Below, piece by piece: positions 9,621-19,055 of a stretch of 25,145 nucleotides of DNA. The notes beneath the pieces were generated by a model. The model was not told the origin of the DNA and made no database searches. It was given only the letters and a program-made list of their open reading frames with translations. The DNA is from Welwitschia mirabilis (taxonomy: Eukaryota; Gnetophyta; Gnetopsida; Welwitschiales). The position numbers were made by a program, and so were the translations under genes. Numbering within the stretch: position 1 is the first letter of the stretch; every line of letters begins with the position of its first letter. The stretch spans positions 209,137,202-209,162,346 of the forward strand of contig JBOZIK010000001.1 in NCBI GenBank assembly GCA_051453625.1, given 5' to 3'.

Positions 9621-10474
9621 GTATAGTTAAACATTCAAGGTTTCATACAGTTATTAATGTTCTCCTAGATGATCCTTAATAAACATGATCTCTAGTAGTT
9701 TCAAACATGACTAGTTTAGTTAGAGGAAATTCCAAAGGGGTTTAGATTAAAGTCTTACTAGTCTAAAATGTAGATTTGGTTAAAATTCATGTTATTTAGG
9801 AATAACTCATTTTCCATATATTTCCCAATTTTTAATGGATTTAGCTAGTGGAATATTTAATTTGATGATGCATGATGACTCAAGATTGATAGAAATATTT
9901 TTAGTATAGGCTACTATAGATAATAGATAAAAACTTTTAAAAAACACATAATTTGAAATTTAGTGATGAAAATTTTCAAAAAGTATGATGTTGATCAAGT
10001 TCTAAATTTCTCATTATAGAAAATATATAATAAATAAAATGAAAAATTATACTATTTAACATAGGAAGAAACAAAAAAAAATTAAATTCAAATTTCATGT
10101 AACATAGAATAGATTGATCTGTTGATAGTGAATCAAGTAAGGCGTTAATAAAAATTTAATAAATAATTTGGACCTAGACTATCTACAAATAAAACTACAT
10201 AAACAAGGTATAATACATTTAGATAAAAGTAATATCTAATGCAATAGATTTGAGATGAATTTGCATAGATCCTACTTTTATGCTCTAACATTTCCTATTT
10301 TCTATGAAACAAATAACGTTTTATAATTTTGATAATGATAGATATTAAAAAATTAAAAAAATTCATAAGAAAAATAAATATTGGTGAGTGATAAAAAACA
10401 CCAATTTCAATCCTTGGTAGCACCATCAAAACCTTACTACACCTCAAGTTATGTTATAATTATTAATCTTCAGA
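9621..10474. other. Upstream part of element A, no recognisable feature
   Basis: It should hold the gag N-terminus, leader and possibly the 5' LTR of element A. Nothing was recognised beyond AT-rich sequence and a short inverted repeat at 10378-10403 (ATTGGTG/CACCAAT arms around a 12-nt loop). The right edge is the start of the chromovirus LTR. Confidence 0.4.
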
Positions 10475-11420
10475 TGATATGTTCTAGCTATCAAGGTAAG
10501 GTATAGGTACCGATTTTAAATGAATAAAACTAGGGCATCCTATTATTGTATAATTAACTCTAATTATCACTTTTTCTCAAGGATTACACAAGTATGTCAT
10601 AGCTTTTAAAGGTTTAAAAAAGAATTTGAATAATATTCAAATAGAAATGAATTTAAAAAAGGGTTAAAAGATTTAAAGTATTAGAGATTATCCCCCTAGA
10701 AATCAGGAATAATTATTCTTAAGATGATATATCAAGTAATCTCAAGATAAATTAAATATATTACATTAACAACAAACTAGTTTCATAGATAAGTTATAAA
10801 TTATTTATTATAAATTCTCAATTTAATGAAAGTAATGATTTTAGATATGTTATATCTTAAAATGAAATATAGAAAATATTAAGATCAGATGAGAGATGTT
10901 TAAACATGAATACATTAATTATCTAGACTCAAACAATACACTGAAAGAATAGATTTAAATGAAAAATACAAAAGAACATTTGAAATGTACTATTTTATAA
11001 TTAGTAATAATAAATGTATTAATGATGAAAAAAGATATAGTCAATTATAGATAAAAGATGACTTACCAATGAATTAAATACTATAGAAAATATTAATTTA
11101 GTATAGAATAGATCCTTGTATAGGTAAGGTAAATGCCTTATTAATCAATCATTTCCTTATATCTAAGGAGGAAATAAAAAGGATAAAAACTTCATTATGA
11201 GAAAAGCCTTCACCATATTCATAAGAAATCTATATATAAAATGATAAAGTTCTAATGGGATGTTAGAGTTATATGATCAATTAAAAGGTCAAATGTTAAA
11301 CCCTGGAGGTGTATTTTGCTCTTATAGCTTAGATTATGATTGTGAATTTTAATGGAATGTAAATGGTACATTCATGTTAATAACAGATGTTCACTAATAA
11401 GTATCCTTGAATTATAGGAT
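10475..11420 (+). repeat. Element C 5' LTR
   Basis: Aligns by eye with 19056-20037 in direct orientation. Examples are AAGGTATAGGTACC/AAGGTATAAGTAGC near the start, AAACTAGGGCA/AAACTAGAGCA, TTTCATA...ATAAATTATT, a TCTAATGGG block, CTCTTATAG/CTTTTATAG, and GTTAATAACAGATG/GTTATTAATAGATG near the end. Divergence is large, with many indels, so this is an old insertion. Exact ends are uncertain, and no primer site could be read after it. Confidence 0.68.
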
Positions 11421-11574
11421 TTAGATGTGTAATACTTAATCTTTTTAAGATCTCTTTCATTACTCTAGCTATTAGATGCCTTTATGTTTATGTTATAATA
11501 TTAATTTAATAATGTATCTACTATTTACTAATCCATTTCTTTTGAAATCCATTTTTGTTAAGAACATTAGTGAC
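11421..11574 (+). other. Element C leader upstream of the D2 insertion
   Basis: A short stretch between the C 5' LTR and D2. It ends with CATTAGTGAC, whose last five bases are repeated after D2 at 15939-15943. No coding match was recognised. Confidence 0.5.
11570..11574 (+). repeat. Target site duplication, left copy (GTGAC)
   Basis: GTGAC lies immediately before the D2 5' LTR start (TATTGTGATGCC) and again immediately after the D2 3' LTR end (15939-15943). Five bases is the normal length for Ty3/gypsy integration. Confidence 0.75.
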
Positions 11575-11763
11575 TATTGTGATGCCAACTTGACCTATTT
11601 AATACATTTATGGATTATAGTTTTAGGTCTTATTGATAGGTTTTTTCAAGGATTTACGAAAATTACACAAATATTCCATATAGATTAAAAGATGCAATAA
11701 TTTCCCACACAAGAAGCCATTTTTGAAAAATGATGAACCAAAGAAATGTGATAAAGATATTAT

Positions 11764-11935
11764 GGTCATTTTTAATGTCATGGGGACAATAGATGGGATG
11801 ATAATCAGAAAAGCATGATCCTCCTCTATGTCATGGGGATGATGATTGAGATGATAGTTAGCATTTTCGACACATGCTAAGCATTCATTAGTAGATGGGA
11901 TGTCATCCTCTATGTCACGGAGATGAAACAATGAA
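11764..11935 (+). repeat. U3 palindrome region of the D2 LTR (decayed)
   Basis: Three modules built on (A)TGTCA(T/C)GG(G/A)GA and its complement lie at about 11775-11800, 11816-11853 and 11895-11930. They correspond in position to the three palindromes in D1. Pairing is partly lost. One left arm, GTCATCCTCTATGT, is clearly the counterpart of the D1 arm GTCGTCCCCTATGT (minus-strand reading at 1349-1365). Confidence 0.6.
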
Positions 11936-12035
11936 CGATGGTCAAAATGATTTGTAAAATTAATTAAATTTTTATGAAAGGGTGAATCTAACTTATACCT
12001 CTTTGTTTCACATCCCTTAGTGACCTATCCCAACC

Positions 12036-12043
12036 TATAAATA
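12036..12043 (+). promoter_or_regulatory. Candidate TATA box of the D2 LTR
   Basis: TATAAATA in the context CCTATAAATAGATCC, at the position matching the D1 LTR box. It lies between the U3 palindromes and the CTTCCATTAAGG block that both LTRs share. Confidence 0.6.
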
Positions 12044-12714
12044 GATCCTTTTAGACTTTAGTTAAAATCATCTTTTATCATCTGCATTATTATAATGATT
12101 GGAGATTGTTGGAGGCAAGGAGATCCATCCTACTTGTGAGAAGGACCACCTTGATGTTAGGTAGTGAATCTTCCATTAAGGAGTTATTTTCATCAGTGGA
12201 TGTAAATTAATTTTATTAATAAAAGTATTGATTGAATTATTATTCTTCTTGTAGCTTATCTTAATTGCAATTTCAGTAACATGAATTTGTAATTGAAATA
12301 GGTTATAAGGACTAATATAAGTAATAGTAGATTGGAAGTTTAATTAATTCATTACATTAGAATTGCATTTATTACATTGCATTGCATTCCATCTTCATCT
12401 TTGCATTATGTAATTTTATTTAATTGAAATAAAAAAGTATAAAATATTTATTCTTCTCTTTATTAAAGTAATTTTCTGTATTCTCTTTTAAGAGTCTTCT
12501 CTAAGTGTATGACATTTGGGTTGATCCCACTATAAAAATGTGTATTGTGTGCAATTAGATTATTAGCTTTTCAAATGTTGCAAGCTAAATTATATCTTTA
12601 TAATATTGGAATTAAAAGTATAAATATGCATTTTAACACCCTTCTTATGTATAATTTATAAGGGTGGAATTACATGCTAATGTATTCTAAATGGAAAAAC
12701 CTAAAATCTTATAC

Positions 12715-13650
12715 ATGTATCATTATAGTTGTTTCATAGATCATTTTAGTGAAGATATAATAGCTCATAAAATTTTACAAATTGGATATAATGATCTAAT
12801 TTTTTTTTTAAGATTCTCATAATTATGTTATAAAGTGTAACTACTATTAATGAATAAGGAAATCATTAAAAAGAGATGAGACACTTATGAATCTCTTCTA
12901 TAATGTAAGTCACTTGATGTTTAGTGAATTAATTTTACTAGATCATTTTTGGAACTGAAGGGATATCAATACATCTTTGTTTGTATTAATTAAGTAATGA
13001 AATGGGTAGAGGCCAAAGAAACTAAAACCAATGATGTTAAAATAGTTATTATGTTTTTTAAAGAATATATCTTATAGCGATTTGAAGATTTATGATGATT
13101 ATTAATAATCAATAAACTTCCTTAATTAATTCATGAAGTAGTTAATTAAGTTAGCAATAATTTTGTATAAAGTTATAGTTTCTTATCATCTATAATCACA
13201 TGGTCAAGTAAAGAATTCAATGAAGAGATTAAAAAACTTAGTTAAAATAGCTAATTCTAGTAAGAAATGCTATAATAAATTAAATAATTCATTATGTGCC
13301 TATAGGAAAACATGAAAAATCATATCAATTAGTTTATGTAAAGTAGTTCCTATTTCCAAGAGAATCCAACAAAATTCTTGAAAGTGGATGTAAAAGTTAA
13401 ACATTAATAATGAACAAAACATTTTGAAGATGCTTGTACAACTTGGAAAACTAGATAAAATGATGTATCATGCAATAAATTAGCCATGAATAAGAAATAA
13501 GCAACTAGATTATTACCATGACAAGAAAATTTAATAATAGGATTTTAATCTAAGTAATAAAGTTTTATTATATAACATAAGATTACATAAGTTCGCCACA
13601 AAATAACTAATTAAGTAGAAAGAACATTTTAAGATTATTAAATTAAATTA
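12715..13650 (+). pseudogene. D2 integrase remnant (zinc, core and C-terminal domains)
   Basis: The plus-strand reading follows Athila integrase, which would insert the cDNA copy into the genome. The zinc-binding region reads DHFSEDIIAHKILQIGYND (12740-12795), matching GGHFxxxxTAxKVLQxGYYWP. The core reads YIFVCIN*VMKWVEAKE then TKTNDVKIVIMFFKEYIL (about 12965-13072), matching YILVxVDYVSKWVEA...TNDAxVVxxFLKxNIFSRF. Then come EEIKKL...ANSSKKCYNKLNNSLCAYR (about 13220-13305), matching NREIKxILEKxVNxxRKDWxxxLDDALWAYR, and the C-terminal DYYHDKKI (13507-13530) and NLSNKVLLYNIRLHKF (13545-13600), matching FHDKxI...GxxVLLYNSRLxLFPGK. It starts only about 80 bp after the LTR, so upstream pol was deleted. 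Confidence 0.83.
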
Positions 13651-15560
13651 GAATGGGAGTGCACTTATTAGAAACCTAACTAATTATAGCTAATTTACTA
13701 TAAAGAAATAATGATTAAAATTATATCATAAGAAAAACCCACCAGATAATTAATTCTTCAAGAATCTTATGAACTTGATACTACCACGCTTACTTATAAA
13801 TGTATTTCATTAGAAGTTCTTCATCCTGCATAGGCTATTTCTTAAATTATACCATTACTTTAATAAGTGTATTACACATTCTTATTATTATCTTTTAGAA
13901 CTATTAGGCATATAAAAATAAATTATCCTACTATTCTCCTACATATGTTAGATGATTAATATGAATAGTATTACCTTTTAAATTATGAAGATGTGTGAAA
14001 TTATAAGAAAGAGTAGTTATTCCTTTAGATGAAAACTTTAGTACTTGAGGCATGCAATACTATTGTATTACATGGCATAAACTCTATATTTTTCATCATT
14101 TTCTTATCATGACATAAAATATGTATTTCAATTTTAAGGAAAAGAGGAAAAAAAGAGAAGAAAAATAATAAAATCATAATGTTGTATTAAAAGTTCACTA
14201 GGACAAATATTCCCAAGCGAGATCTTTAGAAGTGTAATGTGGTAGCTATAAAAAGTTTACTAAGGGATTAGATGGCCATCATCTAAACTTTGTCTTATGG
14301 ATCTTTACTCCTTTCATAGTGATTACATTCTTCTCATTATGACATAAGCTAATAGTTATAATTAAATAATAATTCCCTTATATTTAATATAAGCTTACCA
14401 TTTCATTTCCTTTCATTAAGCCTTTCATTTCTTAGGATCTCATGCTATAATGATTTACATTTATACTTGATAGTTCATAGTCAAAGATAAATGCTAAGAA
14501 CTTTAGTGCTACTATAGTGGGTGTTAGAGTAATTAAAGGGCATATGTAAGAAGGGAATGATCTACTTATTCTATTGTACTTCAATAATATTATAAAGACT
14601 CACCATAACCACCCATCCTACTAACTAAAATTACTTACACATGAGTGAAATTAGTTAACATTAAGGAAGTAATTGACTAAGATAATTGGGTTATTTATTG
14701 ATAACATTAATTTATCAGTCTTTCTATTAATACTTTATGTTTTAATCATCTATGCACAAAATGTTAATTACCTACTTATTTAGTAGTTACCTTATTATAT
14801 TACCAATTAAAATTTCTCTATTATCTCAGTACTTCTTTAATTTCTTTCATATGCCTATATGTCTTTTGTTTTATTATTACATATTTTCCATTAATTTTCA
14901 TATTTTTATATTTCCATTTTCTTATGCATATGTTATTTTACAATCATTTTCTACCCCTAGTTGTTCTTATCTTAAAATTTTACATAATAATTTGCATAAG
15001 AATTGATAATTTTCTGAAAAAATGGATGAGTACTCCTATCTTTATTTAGATTGCGTTTTCATAGATATTAAATGTGAATGCTTCCTCTTTTTTAAGATAA
15101 TATTAAAGAGTTTTTAATATTTCTTCCTAAATAATCAATATAAATACTTTTTCAATTCATGATCACCTTAAAAACATACTTGCAATATTGATAGTATTCA
15201 TAACAAAACATAAGAGCATAGTTTTCATAGTAAGAGTTTATTTAAAATGTATTTATCATAAAGATTTCTTCATAATTAGTTTCATTATTCAAAAATATTC
15301 ATAGGACTAGTTTCAAGCCAACTAGATGAAACTAAGATTTTCGTAAATGCAATCTCATTATGAGTTCAAGTTGGACAAACCTTAGAAGAACAACAAGTCC
15401 TTTTTATGTTATTAACATAAGGTTTAAATCCAAAATTCAAAATAGGATGAGCCTATTCAAATGATAAGAAGTGTTTATGATTTTAGATTCCTTAGATTAT
15501 AAAAAATAATAATTTCCTAGTTTTAACTTTTTAATAAGAGATAAATGTAAAAAAAAAATT
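13651..15560 (+). other. D2 3' interior, no recognisable coding match
   Basis: By position this is the region between integrase and 3' LTR, where Athila elements often carry an env-like or untranslated segment. Reading both strands I found no motif. An 84-codon open frame at 14752-15006 is strongly hydrophobic, as random AT-rich frames tend to be, and no Athila env-like homology was recognised. Confidence 0.45.
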
Positions 15561-15582
15561 TCTTTTTTAATAAACGTATGTA

Positions 15583-15665
<83 letters not shown>

Positions 15666-15673
15666 TGTGTGTG
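15583..15673 (+). repeat. Compound microsatellite (CT)n(GT)n abutting a gap
   Basis: CT dinucleotides run from 15583 to 15648, with one TTT interruption near 15597, followed by GT dinucleotides from 15649 to 15673, where the gap begins. Translations of this tract give Arg-Glu, Ser-Leu and Thr-His runs that are not genes. Confidence 0.95.
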
Positions 15674-15773
15674 NNNNNNNNNNNNNNNNNNNNNNNNNNN
15701 NNNNNNNNNNNNNNNNNNNNNNNNNNNNNNNNNNNNNNNNNNNNNNNNNNNNNNNNNNNNNNNNNNNNNNNNN
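15674..15773. other. Assembly gap (100 N)
   Basis: Exactly 100 N, a placeholder of unknown true length. The assembly probably broke in the microsatellite. About 900 bp of the D2 3' LTR should lie between the microsatellite and 15774 and is either in the gap or deleted. Confidence 0.97.
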
Positions 15774-15938
15774 TTTCATATTCTCTTTTATAATTCTTCT
15801 CTAAGTGTATGAGATTTGGGTTCTTTACACTATACAAATGTGTATTATGTGCAATTAGATTATTATCTTTTCAAATGTTGCAAGTTAAATTCGATCTTTA
15901 GAATATTGAAATTAGAAGCACAAACACACATTGCAACA
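15774..15938 (+). repeat. D2 3' LTR, last 165 bp
   Basis: Matches 12473-12638 in direct orientation (TATTCTCTTTTA, CTTCTCTAAGTGTATGA, GCAATTAGATTATTA, TTTTCAAATGTTGCAAG) and ends ...CATTGCAACA, with the canonical CA terminus. It is followed at once by GTGAC, the same five bases that precede the 5' LTR. Confidence 0.82.
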
Positions 15939-15943
15939 GTGAC
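15939..15943 (+). repeat. Target site duplication, right copy (GTGAC)
   Basis: Pairs with 11570-11574. Together they place the D2 boundaries at 11575 and 15938 and show that the two flanks (11421-11569 and 15944 onward) were once continuous parts of element C. Confidence 0.75.
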
Positions 15944-16519
15944 ATTAGTATTTTGAATAATGTCTGTAGTCCTATTTGACTATTTGACTTTTGTGAAAGT
16001 TGGATAGCTTAGCATGATTTTTAATTAAGATTTGAAGTATTATTTTTTAATAATTTTTTAGGAATTATAAGAATGAAAATTAATAAATGATATTTAAATA
16101 ATAAATATAATACCTATATCCTTAAAGTATATTATTTAATAAATTTTAATAGAATAAATACATAAAAATTTAAGCATAAGAAAAGGAATAAAAAATAATA
16201 AAGAATACATCAAGGACAAAAGTGTGGAAAAAGCTAGATAAGTAAGTTGAACAAAACACTCAGTTACACATAAGGAATTAGATTTCCAAGGAGATGTTTC
16301 AATTATAAGGCAAAAAGGCATAAATGATGATGTGCCCTTGTAAATAACCTAAATAGTAAATTTATATTTTATACTAGGGGAGATAGTTTTATGCCTCATA
16401 CCAAAGAGGCAAATTATGATTAATTCTTTAGAGATGAAAAATAAATAAGATTTTACTCAATAAGAGTGTCATCTCCATATGTGTTGCTATATCAATGAGT
16501 AAGTTGATATCACTATTAG
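15944..16519 (+). other. Element C interior, gag position, no clear match
   Basis: By position this should hold gag of the chromovirus element. No gag or CCHC zinc-knuckle motif could be read. The space (about 0.6 kb) is shorter than a usual chromovirus gag, so a deletion is likely. The 61-codon minus-strand open frame at 16136-16321 has no recognisable similarity. Confidence 0.4.
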
Positions 16520-16800
16520 ATTCTAAAAGCCAAGGGAACATTATTATAAGAGTTTGAATCTTCTTATGAGAAGCATCCAAAGCCTCATATAGTATCATGG
16601 CTATAAAGTGATTGATAAGTGAAGGTTCAAGGGCATGTTAAAGTGAACTTGAAGATTGGTATATGTAAATAGACATGATATATGATATGATGTTGATGGA
16701 TGTACATCATGTGTTGATTATAAGATCTTAGTAGTATGATTCCATAGTAGTGCATCATTAAAAAAGTAACATCATATTTTTGCATTATCATAAGATAAAG
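16520..16800 (+). pseudogene. Element C aspartic protease remnant
   Basis: The plus-strand reading follows the chromovirus protease. LDSKSQGNII (about 16518-16550) sits at the active-site IDSGSxxNVxS, with Gly changed to Lys. KHPKPHIVSWL (about 16572-16605) matches KHPxPYKVxWL. VKVQGHVKVNLKIG matches the VxxxCLVxFxIG strand. YDMMLMDVHHVLIIRS (about 16680-16730) matches CDVxPMDVCHVLLGRPW, followed by YDSIVVHH for YDRxxVHDG. Stops and frameshifts make it inactive. Confidence 0.75.
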
Positions 16801-16999
16801 TAATATTTACTACTTTTAACAAAGGACATAGTAAAGAAGAGTTCTCATGTTAACATGTTAAGCCATAAAGAACATTGAAAGCATCCAAGAAAAAGAAGAA
16901 GTTTTCTTGGGTGATAAGTCCAAATAATTAAGAGAAACATCTATAAGTTCTAGAGAAAGTAAACATATTATTAAAGAAACATGACTAGATCTTGGTGAT

Positions 17000-17850
17000 G
17001 AATATCCTTGATGGATTCTTACCTAAAAGGATTATGAGTCATGCCATTAACTTAATTCCAAAAGTAGTTTTTCCAAACATAGTGGCATACAAAATGAATT
17101 TGATAGAGAGATTATTATAGAAGAAGCTCATACTATAGAGTGTTTCTTCATGTATTATACTTGTAATTCTAGCATCAAATAAGGATTAGTAGGAATAAGT
17201 TATAAAGTGGTAAATGTGCATAGTTTTCAAAGTAATAAATTATGTCATAGTCCATTACATATTTCTAATTTGCACATGGATAACATCATGGATCTTTTTT
17301 TATATGCCTCTTTTTTAGAAATAGCTCCCTTAAAAATGGATATCACTAAGTTTAGATTTATGAATTTGATACTTGAAAGAGAACCTTCAAAATACAAAAC
17401 CAACTATACAAGTGAATGTTCATGCCATTTAAATTGACATCTACTCTAGAAAATTTTAGTGGTTGATCATAGAGGTCATGAAGGAATTAATTAGGATATG
17501 TATTTTTATGTTTCTAGTTGAAGTTCTTATTTTTAATGGTACTTATGAAAAGAATCTATATAATTTAAATGTATTTTTTAAGACATCATTACTAGCATAT
17601 GTTGGTAAGCTATAATTCTTGTGAAAAGATACTATTTATCTATGCTTATGATTTCTAAATGCATATTAAAAATGGATCTAATAAAGATTAAGATGATTTA
17701 AAACTTTTTCATACTACATACTAATAGTTACATGCATAATTTATATGGATTAATAACTTTCTATAAAAAGTTAATTAACAACTTGGCATGAATTGCAACA
17801 CCCATAATAGATAATTTAAAGATAAGTTAAAGGATTTTTAATAGATGAAT
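17000..17850 (+). pseudogene. Element C reverse transcriptase remnant
   Basis: KRIMSHAINLIPKVVFPN (about 17026-17080), then AYKMN, match the IDHxIxLIPGAxxPNxxxYRMxPxE start of chromovirus RT. The 76-codon open stretch at 17207-17437 covers the fingers and palm: HISNLHMDNIMDLF for FPIPRxDDxLDxL, LKMDITKF for FSKIDLKSGY (Asp kept), and EREPSKYKTNYTSE for REGDEWKTAFKT. The YFDDILIY box is replaced by LVEVLIF (about 17512-17530), so both catalytic aspartates are lost; TYEKNLYNLNVFFKT follows for TxEEHLxHLxxVFxxL. The thumb reads GLITFYKKLINNLA*IATPIIDN (about 17747-17815) for GLATFYRRFIxNFSxIAxPITD. Confidence 0.82.
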
Positions 17851-17929
17851 GTAGTATATATATATTTTAATTTATTGAAATAGAATCTTTGTAAGGAACC
17901 AATGTTATTATTATCAAACTTTAATAAGA

Positions 17930-18420
17930 TAATTCTCAGTAAGATAGATGCAAACATAGGTGCAGTTGAAGGAGTTCTCAATTACGAGGAATAATCCTTT
18001 ACTTACTGTAGTGAGAAGATCGATGACATAAAGAAGAGATACTCCTGATACAAGTATTATTTTATGTACTTATTAGACTTTACATATCTATGAAATCATG
18101 ACTTATTACCAGAGTATCTTATTTTGTAGATATATTGCTAATCCTTAGAGAATAACAAACCTTAGATGAAGATAAAAATATTGAATATTTTCAAATGGAT
18201 CAAGGAGTTAGAAGAGTTTATATTTAGATTAAATCATGTGAAATTTATGATAAATTAGATTACAAATCAGTAATCCTCAGAGTATAATAGTTCATAAACA
18301 AATATTGACAAACTAAAGTATTTTAAATGGATTAAGAAGTTGTAGAAGTTTACTTTTATCCTAAGGCATTTAAAGGGTAATATAAATATGGTTGTAGATG
18401 CACTTAGATATAGATATGAG
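17930..18420 (+). pseudogene. Element C RNase H remnant with an internal tandem duplication
   Basis: KIDANIGAVEGVLNYEE (17941-17991) matches the CDASGxGIGAVLxQEG start of chromovirus RNase H, and FTYCSEKIDDIKKRYS matches IAYFSEKLNxAxxxYS. The later part appears twice: FKWIKELEEFIFRLNHVK (18192-18245) and FKWIKKL*KFTFILRHLKG (about 18323-18380), both matching KWVEFLxxFxFxIKHxxG. Only the second continues into NMVVDALRYRYEMV, matching NxVADALSRRYxxL. The repeat is evident in the DNA as well (18131-18258 against 18270-18392). Confidence 0.78.
18131..18392 (+). repeat. Diverged tandem duplication, unit about 135 bp
   Basis: TAATCCTTAGAGAATAA...AAATGGATCAAGGAGTTAGA (from about 18131) recurs as TAATCCTCAGAGTATAA...AAATGGATTAAGAAGTTGTA (from about 18270). 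The copies differ at many bases, so the duplication is old. It falls within the RNase H reading and would add about 45 residues. Confidence 0.75.
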
Positions 18421-18569
18421 ATGGTAATGTATATTATTATAAAGGATTTTTAGAACTTATGTACAATAAAAAACTAGGCTTTGGAGTAGTATCATGAAGT
18501 TTCCAAAATGGATAGTCTAAACTTGGAGATTACTAATTGATTAAGTGACTATTATATAAGGGGAGATGA

Positions 18570-19050
18570 TGGTGCATTCCACTTAAAAGAATTTAAGAAC
18601 TTCTAATTAAAGAGAATCATGCTAGTGACATAACACCACATGTTAAAGGAGACAAAATATTAGAGTTAATAAGAAAAATATACTACTCACCTAGTTTAAA
18701 GAATTAGGTAGAGGCATTTATGTAGTAGTGTATAGATTATGACCTAAAAAAGGTGCATAGTATAAAGTGGAATTGTACTAGTTATTGAGGATATATGAAA
18801 TCACTTGAAAAACAATTAGTATGGATTGAATGGTTGGTTTATCAAAAATCAAGTATCTATAATGCTATAGCTTTTTCCATGAATCATTTAGTAAGATAAC
18901 TTAATTTATGCTATATAAGAAGAACATGAATGCATTTCATGTGGCAAAGCTTTTCTTTAGAGAGATTGTAAAGTTACATAGTTTTCCAAATGATATTATT
19001 TTAGATAGAGGTACCTACTTGCTACATCTTGACTTTTCTAGTAGACTGTA
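18570..19050 (+). pseudogene. Element C integrase remnant (zinc and core domains, C-terminus missing)
   Basis: CIPLKRI*ELLIKENHASD (about 18572-18630) matches LCIPxGSxRELLIxEAHGGG, followed by KILELIRKIYYSPSLKN*VEAF, matching KTLExLxxxFYWPxMxxDVExF, and C-I-D-Y in place of CxxC. The core reads ISMD*MVGLS (about 18808-18840) for ISMDFVxGLP, then FHVAKLFFREIVKLHSFPND and IILDRGTYLL (18935-19025) for xxVAxLFFxEIVxLHGxPxSIVSDRDxxF. The reading stops near 19050, where the 3' LTR begins, so the last catalytic Glu and the C-terminal or chromodomain region are absent. Confidence 0.85.
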
Positions 19051-19055
19051 ATCTA

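Larger units (their letters stand above)
1812..10474 (-). mobile_element. Old Athila-like Ty3/gypsy element A (interrupted, truncated)
   Basis: Minus-strand readings in the order gag (9075-9600), gag-protease linker (about 3720-4051), protease (about 3330-3720), RT (about 2000-3110) and RNase H (1812-2000) follow the Athila gag-pol order. The 4.4-kb copia-1 element (4657-9025) separates gag from the linker. The RNase H reading stops at 1811/1812, where the D1 LTR begins, so integrase and the 3' LTR are absent from the window. No 5' LTR of A was recognised; the upstream part (about 9620-10474) runs into the chromovirus LTR. All domains are heavily mutated. Confidence 0.72.
11575..12638 (+). 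repeat. D2 5' LTR
   Basis: Aligns with the D1 LTR (minus strand, 92-1811) from the TATTRTGATGCC start to the AACA/AATA end. Its final 165 bp also match 15774-15938 (GTATGA(C/G)ATTTGGGTT, ATGTGTATT(G/A)TGTGCAATTAG, TTTTCAAATGTTGCAAG). Where D1 has GTCGTCC, this copy has GTCATCC, and GGACGA has become GGATGA or GGAGATGA. That pattern fits loss of methylated CpG, so D2 looks older than D1. Confidence 0.82.
11575..15938 (+). mobile_element. Athila-like element D2, internally deleted, nested in element C
   Basis: It has a 5' LTR (11575-12638), an interior that starts directly with an integrase remnant (about 12715-13650), about 1.9 kb of unassigned sequence, a CT/GT microsatellite and assembly gap, and the last 165 bp of a 3' LTR (15774-15938). 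GTGAC flanks both ends. Primer site, gag, protease, RT and RNase H are missing between 12638 and 12715, so this is an internally deleted copy. The LTR family is that of D1, but in the opposite orientation. Confidence 0.8.

Noticed and set aside
11476-11931. Two open frames (plus 11476-11688 and minus 11623-11931)
   Set aside because: They lie across the C leader and D2 LTR and match no protein. The His/Asp-rich minus frame comes from the U3 palindrome repeats.
12639-12715. A primer-binding site after the D2 5' LTR
   Set aside because: No TGGCGCC-like or TGGTATC-like sequence is present; the following sequence leads into integrase, so the site was deleted.
14752-15006. 84-codon hydrophobic plus-strand open frame, possible membrane protein or Athila env-like remnant
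   Set aside because: Composition is what random AT-rich sequence gives, with no signal peptide and helix pattern convincing enough, and no family motif.
15523-15837. Open frames coding Arg-Glu, Thr-His or Ser-Leu runs
   Set aside because: Translations of the CT/GT microsatellite and N gap.
16136-16321. 61-codon minus-strand open frame
   Set aside because: It is opposite to element C, which reads on the plus strand, has no recognisable similarity, and is short enough to be chance.
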